From NCBI GenBank assembly GCA_963575745.1, contig CAUYUJ010017827.1:62001-126000 (forward strand): a stretch of 64,000 nucleotides of DNA, read 5' to 3'. The DNA is from Prorocentrum cordatum (Eukaryota; Sar; Dinophyceae; Prorocentrales; Prorocentraceae). Made by a program: the position numbers and the translations under genes. Shown here piece by piece: positions 21,641 to 33,180 of the stretch (the stretch's first letter is position 1; each line of letters begins with the position of its first letter). The notes beneath the pieces were generated by a model. That model did not search any database and was not told the DNA's origin. It saw only the letters and a list, made by a program, of their open reading frames with translations.

Positions 21641-22424
21641 AGGCCAGGAGCGTCTTCCTCCCGGAGCTCGTCGCGGTTGATGCCCGCCGCCTTTGCCTTG
21701 GCTGCCCGCTGCCGCAGAGTGCAAGCGCGCGCTGCAGGCGGGCAGGGATCGGCGGCTCCTCCTCCTCCCCCATTTCTTCCCCTTGGAAGTGCTTAATATC
21801 GTAAGCCCGGGCGTGTCGGTAGGACGGACAAGGCGTTTTTCGCCTGAGACTTGGTAGCAAGTTCGGAGCGTGATGTTTGACGCTTGCGGCGGATTCAAAA
21901 TCGGAGGGCGCGTGGTTTTCAATATATGGCTCTCGCCGTGGCGCCGCGCACTTTCGTCTGAAAAGTGCTCAGCGGTCTCAAAACTGGAAGGCACGTTGTT
22001 TTGCAAAATCTGGCTCTCAACCTTACGCAACGCATATGGGCCTTAAGACTTTGCAGCAAATTTTCTAAGAACATGTGGCAGCTTTTAATACATGGTTCTG
22101 GCCTCCGCGCCGCGCACATTCTTTCCAACAGGAACCGTTAAATGGATGGATCGCGTTCGTTGGAAAAATCCCACCAGCCCTCTGGGCGTCGGTAGTTTGG
22201 AGAGTTTCCTCTTCCACCCCTCCTTCTTCCCCTTCGGGGAGGGGTTTTCCCCTCCCCCTATCCCCTCCCGTGGACCTGAACGGGGGGGGGCGCGAGGTGT
22301 CAGGGCGTCCAAATCGGCCTCGGCGAGGAAGCCAAAATCAGTGGTTTTACTACTGTGTTGGCCCCATGTTGGCCTCCTGAGGGGGGGCTGTAATTAGTAC
22401 CCCCCTCCCTCCTGTGATCGATCT

Positions 22425-22690
22425 CACCCAAGATGGCCCAAAGATGGCCCCCAAAGGTGCCCCAAGAGGGCCCCAACAGGAAGCCAAGAGGCCCCAAGGA
22501 TGCTCCCAAGAGGCTCCCAAGAGACCCCCAAAGGCCCCAAGAGAGCACCCCAGAGGCACCCGAGATGATCCAAGAGGCCTCGGCGAGAATGCCAAATTAT
22601 TGTGTTTACGAAGGTTTTAGCCACATGTTGGCCTCTTGGGGGGGGCACCTCCAAGAGCGCCTGGGAGAGCCCACGATGACCTTCAAGATG
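22425..22690. repeat. CCAAGA-type repeat, island 2
   Basis: AAGATGGCCCAAAGATGGCC and CCAAGAGGCCCCAAGG motifs, the same family as 9540-10720. It begins after CCCCCTCCCTCC, much as the first array does. Confidence 0.75.
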
Positions 22691-22773
22691 GCTCAAGATA
22701 TCCCAAGATGTCTCATAATGGCTTCCTATGTGTGCTGCCCACCTCCCTGATCGAGGCAATTCCTCTGGGCATC

Positions 22774-22816
22774 GTTTCTGGATGGGCTGGTGGGGATTCG
22801 CGAAGCGTCAACCATT
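22774..22816. repeat. Dispersed 41-bp motif, copy 2
   Basis: GTTTCTGGATGGGCTGGTGG followed by GGATTCGCGAAGCGTCAACC. Same orientation as the copies at 10869 and 59183. Confidence 0.7.
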
Positions 22817-23378
22817 AGGTGTTCCCCTCAGAAGCCGCGCACATTCGCTTTAAACGTTTGCAACATGTACAGAGATTGCGGGGGGTAATATTCAAGACGG
22901 GATTATCACTGTAGCGCCGTGCAAATTCGCTCCGCATTCATTCAATCATGTAGAAGCGTGTGCGGTTCCTTTGAGAATGGTGTTCTCGCCTCAGCGTCGG
23001 CACATCGACCCCCAAATCCTGCAACAAATGCAAAGATGTAGCACACACTGTTTTCAAAATGGGGCTTTCGCTTCAACGCCGCGCACATGTGTGGCTTCCG
23101 TCATGGAACATGTAACATAATAGAAGACTATGTTTTTCAACGTAGCGCCCTCGATCGCGACTTGGCTGACGTAGACAAACCGGCACGTCCACGCATGTCC
23201 CACCCTCATTTGCGCGGGTAGGGCGGACAAGGCGTTTGGCCTGAGACTTGCTCACCACTTATGGATCTGAAGCTTAACGTTTACGGCAGATTCACGGATG
23301 GAAGGCGGTTGGTTTTCAAAATGTGGCTCTCGCCGAGGCGCCGCTCACATTCGTCTGAACAAATGCAACAAACTCAAA

Positions 23379-23630
23379 CCTGGAAGGCCACGTCGTTGTT
23401 CAAGCTGTGACTCTGAACGGAACGCCGCACATATGAGCCCGAAAACCCTGCAGCAGCTTCGAAGCTGGAGGGGGACAACTTTTGAAAATGTGGTTCTGGC
23501 CTCCGCGCCGCGCCTCTGCGCTTCAACGCCACCCATGGAAAAGAAAGAGGCACGGGTCGTTAACAAAATGCGGTTTCCGCCTTCGCGCTGCGCACAGTCG
23601 TCTTTCAGGCTTCGGCAAGTATAAGCATTG
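23379..23630. repeat. 252-bp exact duplicate, copy 1
   Basis: Identical by eye to 24462-24713, 1083 bp downstream, although the array around them is strongly diverged. Confidence 0.85.
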
Positions 23631-24241
23631 AGGGGGGTCATTTTCAACACGAAGTTATCACGCCAGCGCCGTGAATATCCCTTCACCTCTCATGCACTCG
23701 TTTAGAGCGTGTGAGTTTCCTTTTCAGGATGGTGCTCTCGCCCAAACGCTGGCACATCCACTTCGAAAGCCTGTAGCAGATGCAGAGATTCAACACATTC
23801 GTGTTCAAAACGGGGCTCTCGCTAAAGCCGCACAAGTGTTGCTTCCGTCACGCAACGCTTGAAAGAAAGGACAACGCGTCTTTTTCAACGTAGCGCCCTT
23901 GATCGCGACTTTGTTGAGTTAGACAAGCCGCAACCTTCACAAGGCCCATAGGGTGCTCCACCGAATGCCCCAATGGGAACATTTGCATGGCACCGCCATA
24001 GTACCTCCGCCCCATGCCGGCACACCCTTCACACGTGTCGTGGCCTCCTAGGGGGCTCCGCCGAAAGCGGTGCCCACAACGATGTACCAACAAGTGCAGA
24101 TGGTTGGGCCCTTCGCCAAAATAATTCAACGTAGCGTTCTCGATCGCGATTTCGTTGGGTTAGACAAGCTGCAACGTTCGCAGATGTCGCGCCCCCAGAC
24201 GCGCGGGTAGGGCGGCCAGGGCGTTGGGACTGAGACTTCCT

Positions 24242-24352
24242 CACCATGTATGGCCTCCTCCTCCTCCTCCTCCTCCTCCCTCCTCCTCCTCCTCCTCCTT
24301 CTCCTCCTCCGCCTCCTCCTTCTCTTCCTCCTCCTCCTTCAACTTCTCCCGA
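24242..24352. repeat. (TCC)n microsatellite
   Basis: Pyrimidine run of CTCCTC units interrupting the degenerate array. Confidence 0.9.
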
Positions 24353-24461
24353 AACTTGATGTTTGTAGCAAGCGTAAGGCTGAAGGGCGGCTGGTTTTCA
24401 AAATGTGGCTCTCGCCGTGGTGTCGCGCAGCTGCGTCTGAAGATTTCGCAGCGGCCTCAGA

Positions 24462-24713
24462 CCTGGAAGGCCACGTCGTTGTTCAAGCTGTGACTCTGAA
24501 CGGAACGCCGCACATATGAGCCCGAAAACCCTGCAGCAGCTTCGAAGCTGGAGGGGGACAACTTTTGAAAATGTGGTTCTGGCCTCCGCGCCGCGCCTCT
24601 GCGCTTCAACGCCACCCATGGAAAAGAAAGAGGCACGGGTCGTTAACAAAATGCGGTTTCCGCCTTCGCGCTGCGCACAGTCGTCTTTCAGGCTTCGGCA
24701 AGTATAAGCATTG
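24462..24713. repeat. 252-bp exact duplicate, copy 2
   Basis: Partner of 23379-23630. Both copies hold the same 63-codon plus-strand frame, which simply reflects the duplication. Confidence 0.85.
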
Positions 24714-25262
24714 GCGCAGGAGTCAAAACGGGGTTCTCACATTAGCGCCGTGCATATCCCTCGACAAATCATGCAGTCGCAAGCGCTGGCACGTCCACTC
24801 CGAAATCCTACAGCTTAGGCACACAGTTAGCACCATCTCGTTTCAACATGGGGCTCTCGCGACAACGCCGCGCACATGTGGTGCTTCCTTCACGCAGCAT
24901 GAACAGGATGGGCGACTCATATGTTTGAACGTAGCGCCGTCGATCTCGACCTTGTTGATGCAGACAAACCGACACTTCCTCACATGTTTCAGCCCCAGAC
25001 GCGACGGTTGGGTGAACAAGGCGTTGTGCCTGAGACTTTCTCACCATTTATGATCCTGAAGCTTCACGTTTGCGACATGTTCAAGGATGGAGGGCGGGTG
25101 ATTTTCAAACTGTGGCTCTCGCCGTGGCGCCGCGCACCCTGGTCCGAAAAGATCGCAACAGCCTCAAAACTGGAGGGCGTTCCGTTTGACAAAATGCGAC
25201 TCTCGTCGGAGCGCTGCGCATATGAGCCTTTCAGCTTTACAATGGCTTCAAAGACGGAGGGT

Positions 25263-25415
25263 TAGGGGGTCACATGCGAACCCTACCCCTACCCCCAACG
25301 AGTTCTGAGGGGGAGGGTGGGGTTCACTTCGTTCGGGAGCTCCCACACGAAGTGAACCCCACCCTCCCCTCAGAAATCGTGGGGGGTAGGGGTAGGGTTC
25401 GCATGTGCCCCCCTA
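25263..25415. repeat. Foldback element, 70-bp inverted arms
   Basis: Arms 25263-25332 and 25347-25415 pair with three mismatches and one 1-base indel. The loop is about 14 bases and itself contains GGGAGCTCCC. The outer bases are TAGGGGG / CCCCCTA. AGGG flanks both sides, a possible short target duplication. It sits inside the degenerate array and resembles a MITE or foldback transposon; no coding capacity. Confidence 0.8.
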
Positions 25416-25859
25416 AGGGCGGCAGCGTTTCAAAATGTGGTTCTGGCCTCCGCGCCGCGCACATTCGCTTCAACATCAGCTGTTAAGAGATTGGAGCACG
25501 GGTCGTTTTCAAAGTGCGAGGTTTGCCTTCGCGCTGCGCACAATCACCTTAAACGCTTGCAGCCAATACAAGAATTGCTGGGGGGGCAATTTTTTGTTAG
25601 GGGATTGTCACCTTAGCGCCGTGCATAGTCGTCTCAACATCGTGCAAACGTGTGTGCTTCCTTCTCAACGTGGTGCGCTCGCCTCAGCGCCAGCACATCA
25701 ACCTCAAACTCCTGCAGCACATACAGTGGTTGAATCTTATTTGTTTTAACTATAAAACTCTCGCCGTAGCGCCGCTTTCCTGCGTCGCTTCCATCATGCA
25801 ATATGCAAAAGATGGAAGACTATGATTCCCAAACCTCCGTTGTTGTGTTATTGTTCGTG

Positions 25860-26120
25860 CTCTTCGAGTTCCCAGAACCCCATTCCCGGGCCACATGTTG
25901 AATGCCCGCAGCCAACTGTAGGCCACTTCGTGCTCTTCGAAATCCCAGAACTCCATTCCCGGGCCACATTTTGAATGCCCAGAGCCAACGGTAGGCCACT
26001 TCGTGGTCTTCGAGTTCCCAGAACTCCATTCCTGGGCATGAGTTTGAATGCCCGGAGCCAACTGTAGGCCACTTCGTGTTCTTCGAGTTCCCAGAACTCC
26101 ATTCCCGGGCCACATTTTAA
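25860..26120. repeat. 73-bp satellite (3-4 copies)
   Basis: Unit marked by CGAGTTCCCAGAACTCCATT and CCCGGGCCACATTTTGAATG. Because 73 is not a multiple of three, each long reading frame cycles through all three phases of the unit. Confidence 0.85.
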
Positions 26121-26124
26121 ATGC

Positions 26125-27362
26125 TGAGGCAGGCTGATGCAGACTGAGGCTGAGGCAGGCTGAGGCTGAGGCCGAGGCTGAAGGCAGACTGAGGCTGAGG
26201 CTGAAGCAGGCTGAGGCTGAGGCTGAGGCAGGCTGAGGCTGAGGCTGAGGCAGGCTGATGCTGAGGCAGGCTGAGGCTGAGGCTGAGGCTGATGCAGGCT
26301 GAGGCTGAGGCAGGCTGAGGCTGAGGCCGAGGCTGAAGGCAGACTGAGGCTGAGGACGAAGCAGGCTGAGGCTGAGGCTGAGGCTGAGGCTGAGGCTGAG
26401 GCTGAGGCAGGCTGAGGCTGAGGCTGAGCAGGCTGAGGCAGGCTGAGGCTGAGGCAGGCTGAGGCTGAGGCCGAGGCTGAGACTGAGGCTGAGGCTGAGG
26501 CTGAGGCTGAGGCTGAGGCAGGCTGAGGCAGGCTGAGGCTGAGGCAGGCTGAGGCTGAGGAGGCTGAGGCTGAAGGCTGAGGCCGAGGCTGAAGGCTGAG
26601 GCTGAGGCTGAAGCAGGCTGAGGCTGAGGCTGAGGCTGAGGCTGAGGCAGGCTGAGCTGAGGCTGAGGCTGAGGCTGAGGCTGATGCAGGCTGAGGCTGA
26701 GGCAGGCTGAGGCTGAGGCCGAGGCTGAAGGCAGACTGAGGCTGAGGCTGAAGCAGGCTGAGGCTGAGGCTGAGGCAGGCTGAGGCAGGCTGAGGCTGAG
26801 GCTGAGGCAGGCTGAGGCTGAGGCTGAGGCTGATGCAGGCTGAGGCTGAGGCAGGCTGAGGCCGAGGCTGAAGGCAGACTGAGGCTGAGGCTGAAGCAGG
26901 CTGAGGCTGAGGCAGGCTGAGGCTGAGGCTGAGGCAGGCTGAGGCTGAGGCAGGCTGAGGCTGAGGCTGAGGCTGATGCAGGCTGAGGCTGAGGCCGAGG
27001 CTGAGGCTGAGGCTGATGGCTGAGGCTGAAGCAGGCTGAGGCTGAGGCTGAGGCAGGCTGAGGCTGAGGCTGAGGCTGAGGCAGGCTGAACCTGAGGCTG
27101 AGGCTGATGCTGAGGCTGCGGCAGGCTGAGGCTGAGGCCGAGGCCGACGGCAGACTGAGGCTGAGGCTGAAGCAGGCTGAGGCTGAGGCTGAGGCAGGCT
27201 GAGGCTGAGGCTGATGCAGGCTGAGGCTGAGGCCGAGGCTAAAGGTAGACTGATGCTGAGGCTGAAGCAGGCTGAGGCTGAGGCTGAGGCAGGCTGAGGC
27301 TGAGGCAGGCTGAGGCTGAGGCTGAGGCTGAGGCTGAGGCAGGTTGAGGCTGAGGCTGTGAC
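26125..27362. repeat. (GAGGCT)n minisatellite, long allele
   Basis: Over 1.2 kb of GAGGCTGAGGCAGGCTGAGG hexamer-type repeats with GAGGCCGAGGCTGAAGGC variants at intervals of roughly 110-170 bp, giving a loose higher-order pattern. Confidence 0.92.
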
Positions 27363-27765
27363 TGCGTCTGCCGTTGCCACTGCGACTGTCATCGCGAATG
27401 CGACTACGACTGCGAGAACTGCAAAATTCTACAACTGTATTCTCATCTGAATCTTAAGGGGAATGCTTCCAGATATGCACCTACACATCGCTGTTAGGTT
27501 GCTTTGCCGGGATAATTTGTTTTAAATATAAGGCTCTCGCCGTAGCGCCGCTTTCCTGCGTTGCTTCCATCATGCAATATGCAAACGATGGAAGACTATG
27601 ATTCCCAAACTTCCGTTATTGTGTTATTGTTACCTAACAGCGAAGACTGATAGGTTTCTAATGGTCTCACAAGAAAGCATCTTGACTCCTCAAGGGGGTC
27701 TGGGCAGATGCCGGACGGGTGCCGGGGAGAATCCGCGGAAGTCGTTTTAAGCAAACAGTTGCACA

Positions 27766-28253
27766 CTTCGTGGTCTTCGAGGTCCCAGAACTCCGTTCCC
27801 GGGCCACATTCTGAATGCCCAGAGCCAACTGTAGGCCACTTCGTGCTCTTCGAGCTCCCAGAACTCCGTTCCCGGGCCACATTTTGAATGCCCGCAGCCA
27901 ACTGTAGGCCACTTCGTGCTCTTCGAGTTCCCAGAACTCCATTCCCGGGCCACATTTTGAATGCCCGCAGCCAACTGTAGGCCACTTCGTGGTCTTCGAG
28001 TTCCCAGAAGTCCATTCCTGGGCATGATTTTGAATGCCCGGAGCCGACTGTAGGCCACTTCGTGGTCTTCGAGTTCCCAGAACTCCATTCCTGGGCATGA
28101 TTTTGAATGCCCGGAGCCAACTGTAGGCCACTTCGTGGTCTTCGAGTTCCCAGAACTCCATTCCTGGGCATGATTTTGAATGCCCGGAGCCAACTGCAGG
28201 CCACTTCGTGTTCTTCGAGTTCCCAGAACTCCATTCCCGGGCCACATTTTGAA
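27766..28253. repeat. 73-bp satellite (about 7 copies)
   Basis: CGAG anchors at 27778, 27851, 27924, 27997 and 28070 show a constant 73-bp step. Units alternate between a CCCGGGCCACATT type and a CCTGGGCATGATT type. Confidence 0.9.
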
Positions 28254-28255
28254 TG

Positions 28256-28881
28256 TTGAGGCAGGCTGAGGCTGAGGCTGAGGCAGGCTGAGGCTGAGGC
28301 AGGCTGAGGCTGAGGCCGAGGCTGAAGGCAGACTGAGGCTGAGGCTGAAGCAGGCTGAGGCTGAGGCTGAGGCAGGCTGAGGCTGAGGCTGAGGCAGGCT
28401 GATGCTGAGGCAGGCTGAGGCTGAGGCTGAGGCTGAGCAGGCTGAGGCTGAGGCTGAGGCTGATGCAGGCTGAGGCTGAGGCTGAGGCTGAGGCCGAGGC
28501 TGAAGGCAGACTGAGGCTGAGGCTGAAGCAGGCTGAGGCTGAGGCTGAGGCTGAGGCAGGCTGATGGGCTGAGGAGGCTGAGGCTGATGCAGGCTGAGGC
28601 TGAGGCAGGCTGAGGCTGAGGCCGAGGCTGAAGGCAGACTGAGGCTGAGGCTGAAGCAGGCTGAGGCTGAGAGGCAGGCTGAGGCTGAGGCTGAGGCAGG
28701 CTGATGCTGAGGCAGGCTGAGGCTGAGGCTGAGGCTGATGCAGGCTGAGGCTGAGGCAGGCTGAGGCTGAGGCCGAGGCTGAAGGCAGACTGAGGCTGAG
28801 GCTGAAGCAGGCTGAGGCTGAGGCTGAGGCAGGCTGAGGCTGAGGCAGGCTGAGGCTGAGGCAGGCTGAGGCTGAGGCTGT
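28256..28881. repeat. (GAGGCT)n minisatellite, short allele
   Basis: Same repeat as 26125-27362 at about half the length. Both end in CTGTGACTGCG and then GACTGTCATCGCGAATGCGA. Confidence 0.92.
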
Positions 28882-29049
28882 GACTGCGACTGCCGTTGCC
28901 ACTGCGACTGTCATCGCGAATGCGACTGCGACTGCGAGAACAGCAGAATTCTACAGGGGAATGCTTCCAAATATGTTCCTACATGTCGCTGTTAGATTGC
29001 TTTGCCGGGATAAGTTTTAATAGGGCACTGTGGTCGCGACACTCCTTTC

Positions 29050-29149
29050 CCGCCCACCTCCTTGCTCTCTCTCTCTCTCTCTCTCTCTCGATGCACAAAT
29101 ATACATATATACATAGAGAGAATGAGAGAGAGAGATAAACAAAAACACG

Positions 29150-29183
<34 letters not shown>

Positions 29184-29200
29184 GAAAAAAGAAAAATCAT
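29050..29200. repeat. (CT)n, (TA)n and (GA)n microsatellites
   Basis: A TCTC run at 29067-29089, ATATATA at about 29150-29170 and GAGAGA at 29170-29184 lie next to each other. The CT and GA runs could pair around the TA run as a hairpin. Confidence 0.85.
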
Positions 29201-29239
29201 CTTGTCTTGTCTCGCACCTCTCTCGTACCTGCCTCCGAC

Positions 29240-29450
29240 CTCGCCATCCCAGGGGAGCTGGGAGGCTGCTATTTGCGAAGCTGCCCCCACTTTCGAGGGT
29301 CGCGGGGGGGGTCCAGCTCAGTGCGGTGCCACGGAAATCCGCGCGGGACCTCATGATCCCCTGGGGGCTGCGACCTGCGAAACTGCCTCCCCACTTTCGA
29401 GGGCCGCGGGGGGGTCCAGCTCAGTGCGGTGCTCAGCTTGGGCGGCATCT
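29240..29450. repeat. Two-copy tandem repeat, about 118 bp
   Basis: CCACTTTCGAGGG followed by CCAGCTCAGTGCGGTGC occurs at about 29288 and 29391. No gene. Confidence 0.7.
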
Positions 29451-31576
29451 ACTGGGAGGTCTTTGTCGGAAGGATTAAGAAGGATGAAACCCCCTTGGGG
29501 TGCTCTTACACAGGATTAGGCCGCATATTAAGCGGGATCAAGCGAGATTCGGCCGGATTGAGCGGGATCAAGCCGGATAAGTCTGGATTTCGGACCAGGG
29601 CAAAATCAGAACTTGACCTCCCAGCAGCTGCATCCGAACTCAGCAGATCAGGGCGGGAGCACGGCTCTTTTTCAGGACAAGGTCCTCGATCACCACTTTG
29701 TGGAGTTGGCCTCAGGCCGGGCGTTTCCTCCTACAGGCTCATTTTGGAGGAGAGATAAAACATAGTGAAGGCATATGCAAAAATAGACTAACATGGTAGA
29801 AACATCGTCCCGAGACTGTTTTGTTTGACTATTTTTGGATATTCCTCCCGTAGAGGTCGGGAGCGGCCAAGAGGGGGGTGTCCAAGAGGGGGGGTGCAAA
29901 TCATGACCGGCGGCATGTGCGCGGCCCCCGGGGGGGGCCAGGGACGTAACGAAGTAAGAAGAGGCGCCATGAGATCTGGGGGAATATCATGGCCTGCGCC
30001 ATGATATCCACCCCCCCCTACGTCAGGTTCGTGTCGTGACGACCCCGGCGTTGGTTTCTGACTCCGCGTGGATCGTTCAACCTTGAACGATCGGCGACCG
30101 TCGATCGCTCGATCGTTCCATATAGGCCGATTCTGGGCCACTGGCGGCGTTCAACCTTGAACGCCCGCGGCGGGGTCGCCGCCGGTCTACACGACGCGAA
30201 CCTACCGTGGTCATCACCCCCCTCTTGGCCGCCCCCGAAGAGGGGCACGCCCGACGTAAAGTTGGACGGGCCGGGACTGCAACACACGCCGCACAGCACG
30301 GACGCAGGGCGGCGCCGCGTCGGGGAGGGGGCGCCGTCGCGTCCGGCTTCCCTCGCGCCTCGCGGCCACACGTGCAGCGGACTGGTGCGGGGCCCAAACA
30401 TATACACCAGATTTCGTAATAAAAGGGAGGGGGTCTGGACCCTCCAAGACAAGCCATTTCAGACCCCCCCCCGTGGGAGAACCCTCCAAAACATGGTCCC
30501 CAGACCCCCCAGGCCCTCCAAGATAGCCTGGAAGAGACCCCCCCTCCGAAATGAGACCCCCCTCCCTTTATTACAAAATTTGGAGTACACCACCACCACC
30601 TCCCTCCCCCCCTCCCTCCCCTAGGAAAATGGAGAGGAAGGAGAGGGTCGTGGAGGGAGGAATCGGCGCGGTGGTGGTGCACATTCTTAGGGCCCGCAGC
30701 TGGTGCAGCAGTGACACGGGTGAGGTGGCGGTGATTCTGCGAAGAGGGGATGCTGGGAAGCCGGACAAGGGCTGCGAAATCCGTGGCTGCTAAAATCGAC
30801 CTCCGGGAAGCTGTCTTCGTCACTCGGGGGAGAGACCCGTTGACTGTTTCGCGCGCCGCGCCTCAATCCGGGAAGTTGTTTCTTCCTTCCGGGAGGGCCG
30901 GTTTAGCAGCCACGGTTTTAGCAGCCCTCGCCCAGCTTTCGAGGTACAGGTGGAGGCCCGTCCACACAAAACCTTCCACAGGAAACCCAGTGGCTTTTGG
31001 TGTGGGAACGTCACGCTCTCCATCGCAGAACCATCGAAACCCAAGAAAACCCAGGGCACCCTGGAGGCAAGCAGGGTGCTTCTTGGCATGGGCCTCCACT
31101 GTATCGCTGGTCACCTCGCTCAGAGGTAGGATCATAGTTTCTCGCGCTCCTGCTTGCGCGCTACAAGGGTGCAAGGCGGCTCATTTCCACAATGGAGCTC
31201 TGACCTGAATGGCAGGCCCAACCGGTGCTGGCCTTTCAAAGGAATGCTTCTTGTAGTGAAACAAGAAGCTCGTAATGACTCATGGGGAGGGGACTTTGGA
31301 CAGGAGGGTGTGCTGCAACATCGTTGACGCATCCTGGGTTTACTCTGATCCTCCTCCTCCTTTTCCTCTTTATCTGGCTACAGCTGCTGCGCCTCCTTCG
31401 TACTCCTGGCCCCCGATCACCGTCTTTGCTCCTGTTCGCTGCCCTACGCGCATTCATCCTGAATGCTGCTCATTCGATGGTTGAACCGCCCATCTTCGCA
31501 AGGCTTCTTACACAAGCACCGAGACGGTGCTAATGCGTCGACCGTGTGAGAAGGTGCCAGGGCGCCATGCATCGAC
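29451..31576. other. Non-coding stretch
   Basis: No gene recognised. It holds a short GGATCAAGC-type tandem (29530-29595), two GTTCAACCTTGAAC near-palindromes (about 30076 and 30151), C-rich runs at 30440-30640 and a pair of inverted AAATCCGTGGCTGCTAAAA-like segments near 30780 and 30905. The frames on both strands are short and conflict. Confidence 0.4.
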
Positions 31577-31890
31577 TGCGGACATGTCCACGCACGCACG
31601 CACATCCACGCACACACGCACACGCACACGCACACACGCACACACACATATACACATACACACACACACCCCTACACACCCCTACACATGCACATGCGCA
31701 CACACACACACACACCTGCACACCAACACCCACACCCACACTCACATCCACACTCACATCCACACCTACACCGACACCTAGACCTAGACGTACACCAACA
31801 CCTATACATACAGCTACACCTACAGCTACACCGACACCTGCATACGCACGCACGCGCACGCGCACACGCACGCATACGCACAACGCTTCA
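31577..31890. repeat. (CA)n/(CACG)n/(CACCTA)n microsatellite
   Basis: Alternating purine-pyrimidine tract, grading from CACGCA to ACACAC to ACCTACAC and back to CACGCG. The His-Thr and Val-Cys frames are artefacts. Confidence 0.92.
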
Positions 31891-32149
31891 GAATATGCCG
31901 TTGATCCGCACGTGCGTCTTTCACTTAGGACTTAGGGAACATTTGCGGACGTCTCGTGTCGAATGGCGCACCCGCCTCGGCCTGCCTCCCTGCGAACACA
32001 TTGCGACCACTCAAAAACAAATAAAAATAACAAATACCCTCCGCCCCGACTGAAAAGCCCCCCTCAGCTACAGATCCGGACTGCAGCGCCCCCACCGGAC
32101 TGCAGCGCCCCCACAGGACTGGACCACTGCAACCAAAGCTGGTGATGAT

Positions 32150-32330
32150 CAATGGGGAAGAGCAGGGATAGGAGGAGGAGACCGAGGAGGGAGAGGAGGA
32201 GAGGAGGGGGAGGAGGACGTGGAGGAGAAGGAGGAGGAGCATGGGAGAAATGTAAGAAGAGGAGGAGAGGAGAGAGAGGAGCAGGCAGATGGAGAAGGAT
32301 AAGGAGGACGACAAGGGGAGAAAGAGGAAA
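32150..32330. repeat. (GGA)n purine tract
   Basis: GGAGGAGA-type repeat on the plus strand with few interruptions. Confidence 0.85.
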
Positions 32331-33180
32331 AACGTATGGGCTGATCAACCCTGCGCCACCCAACCAAATATCCGACACGGTCCTCGTATTCGCAACGCGG
32401 TTCTCCAGAGGTGTGGATCCCTTCCGAATTCACAACTTATCATTTCCGAAAAAGGGTCTTGACGGCTCCAAGCTCCGTTGAAGCCTTCCGGAAGCCCCAA
32501 ATCGCCAAAGCCTTGCTTCGTGCTTCTGTGTTTTACACGAGGATGTCTGGCTGTAGGGTCGAAATTCGGTGTCTGGCGGCCAGGAACGCATCCCGAGGCT
32601 GGAGAATTTCTAACAAACCGACGAACAGCTTGGAGAACAAACGAAAACAGCCGAAAACCTTCCGACTTGTTTTTTTTACGGCGCAGAGAGCCGGTCGTCG
32701 GGCGCTGCTTGATCGGGGGCAACTGGCGGGGGGGGGCGGGAGAAAGCTGAACCTTCCGTGTATATTCGGGGCCCCAGGGGGCCTCTCTCGGGCCCCCTTT
32801 AGGACATTTTTCCAGAGGTGCCCTCCACCCCCCCATTGCTCCAGAGGAACAACATGAAACGTAAACATCATTTCTCGTAGGTCCGCGTGGATTTCTTGGA
32901 TCGGTGCCGGACCTTCCTCACTGGCGCGGGGAACGCGCCAGGAGCGGCGCTGGAGGCGCCGCCTAGGGGCCCCAGCGCAGATCCCAAAAGTCCCCGCGGA
33001 GCTCCTAAAGTTTATGTTTACGAGGTTATCTTCTTCCAAACAAGCGAGATCCACGACTTGTAAAAAGGTAACTGTTCGCAAAAGGCCTGTCTCCGCCGCT
33101 GCGATCCAGCACGCCGAAGCGAACCCGGGTTTCTCGGACGCTTGCGAGGAAGAACTCTGGGAGTACGTAGTGGAGCGCGC
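32331..33180. other. Non-coding stretch
   Basis: Several medium open frames exist on both strands, overlapping out of phase, without recognisable motifs. Nothing is called. Confidence 0.35.

Larger units (their letters stand above)
21871..25740. repeat. Degenerate array of CTCTCGCCGTGGCGCCGCGCAC units
   Basis: Dozens of imperfect 65-75-bp units share TTTTCAAAATGTGGCTCTC, then CGCCGCGCACATTCG, usually followed by a G/T-poor spacer ending in a T-rich run. Variants include GTGGTTCTGGCCTCCGCG (22090, 23488, 24571, 25437) and TCGATCGCGACTT (23149, 23900, 24145). Protein-like frames are short and repetitive; no gene is called. Confidence 0.75.
25740..27515. repeat. Segmental duplication, copy A
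   Basis: Begins TTTGTTTTAACTATAAAAC, continues through a 73-bp satellite and a GAGGCT array, and ends GGTTGCTTTGCCGGGATAA. The same order recurs directly at 27516-29015. Long minus-strand frames over it read Ser-Leu or Pro-Gln-Ala repeats and are not called as genes. Confidence 0.85.
27516..29015. repeat. Segmental duplication, copy B
   Basis: Same order as copy A but with a longer 73-bp array, a shorter GAGGCT array and an extra 27640-27760 segment between the flank and the satellite. The boundary with copy A is abrupt, so the pair is a direct tandem duplication of about 1.78 kb. Confidence 0.85.

Noticed and set aside
23433-24707. Two identical 63-codon plus-strand ORFs as a gene family
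   Set aside because: They are identical only because the DNA segment is a perfect duplicate; the composition follows the satellite.
25848-28914. Minus-strand frames of 514 and 415 codons rich in Ser-Leu or Pro-Gln-Ala
   Set aside because: Produced by the GAGGCT and 73-bp arrays; the 73-bp period rotates frames, so openness is automatic.
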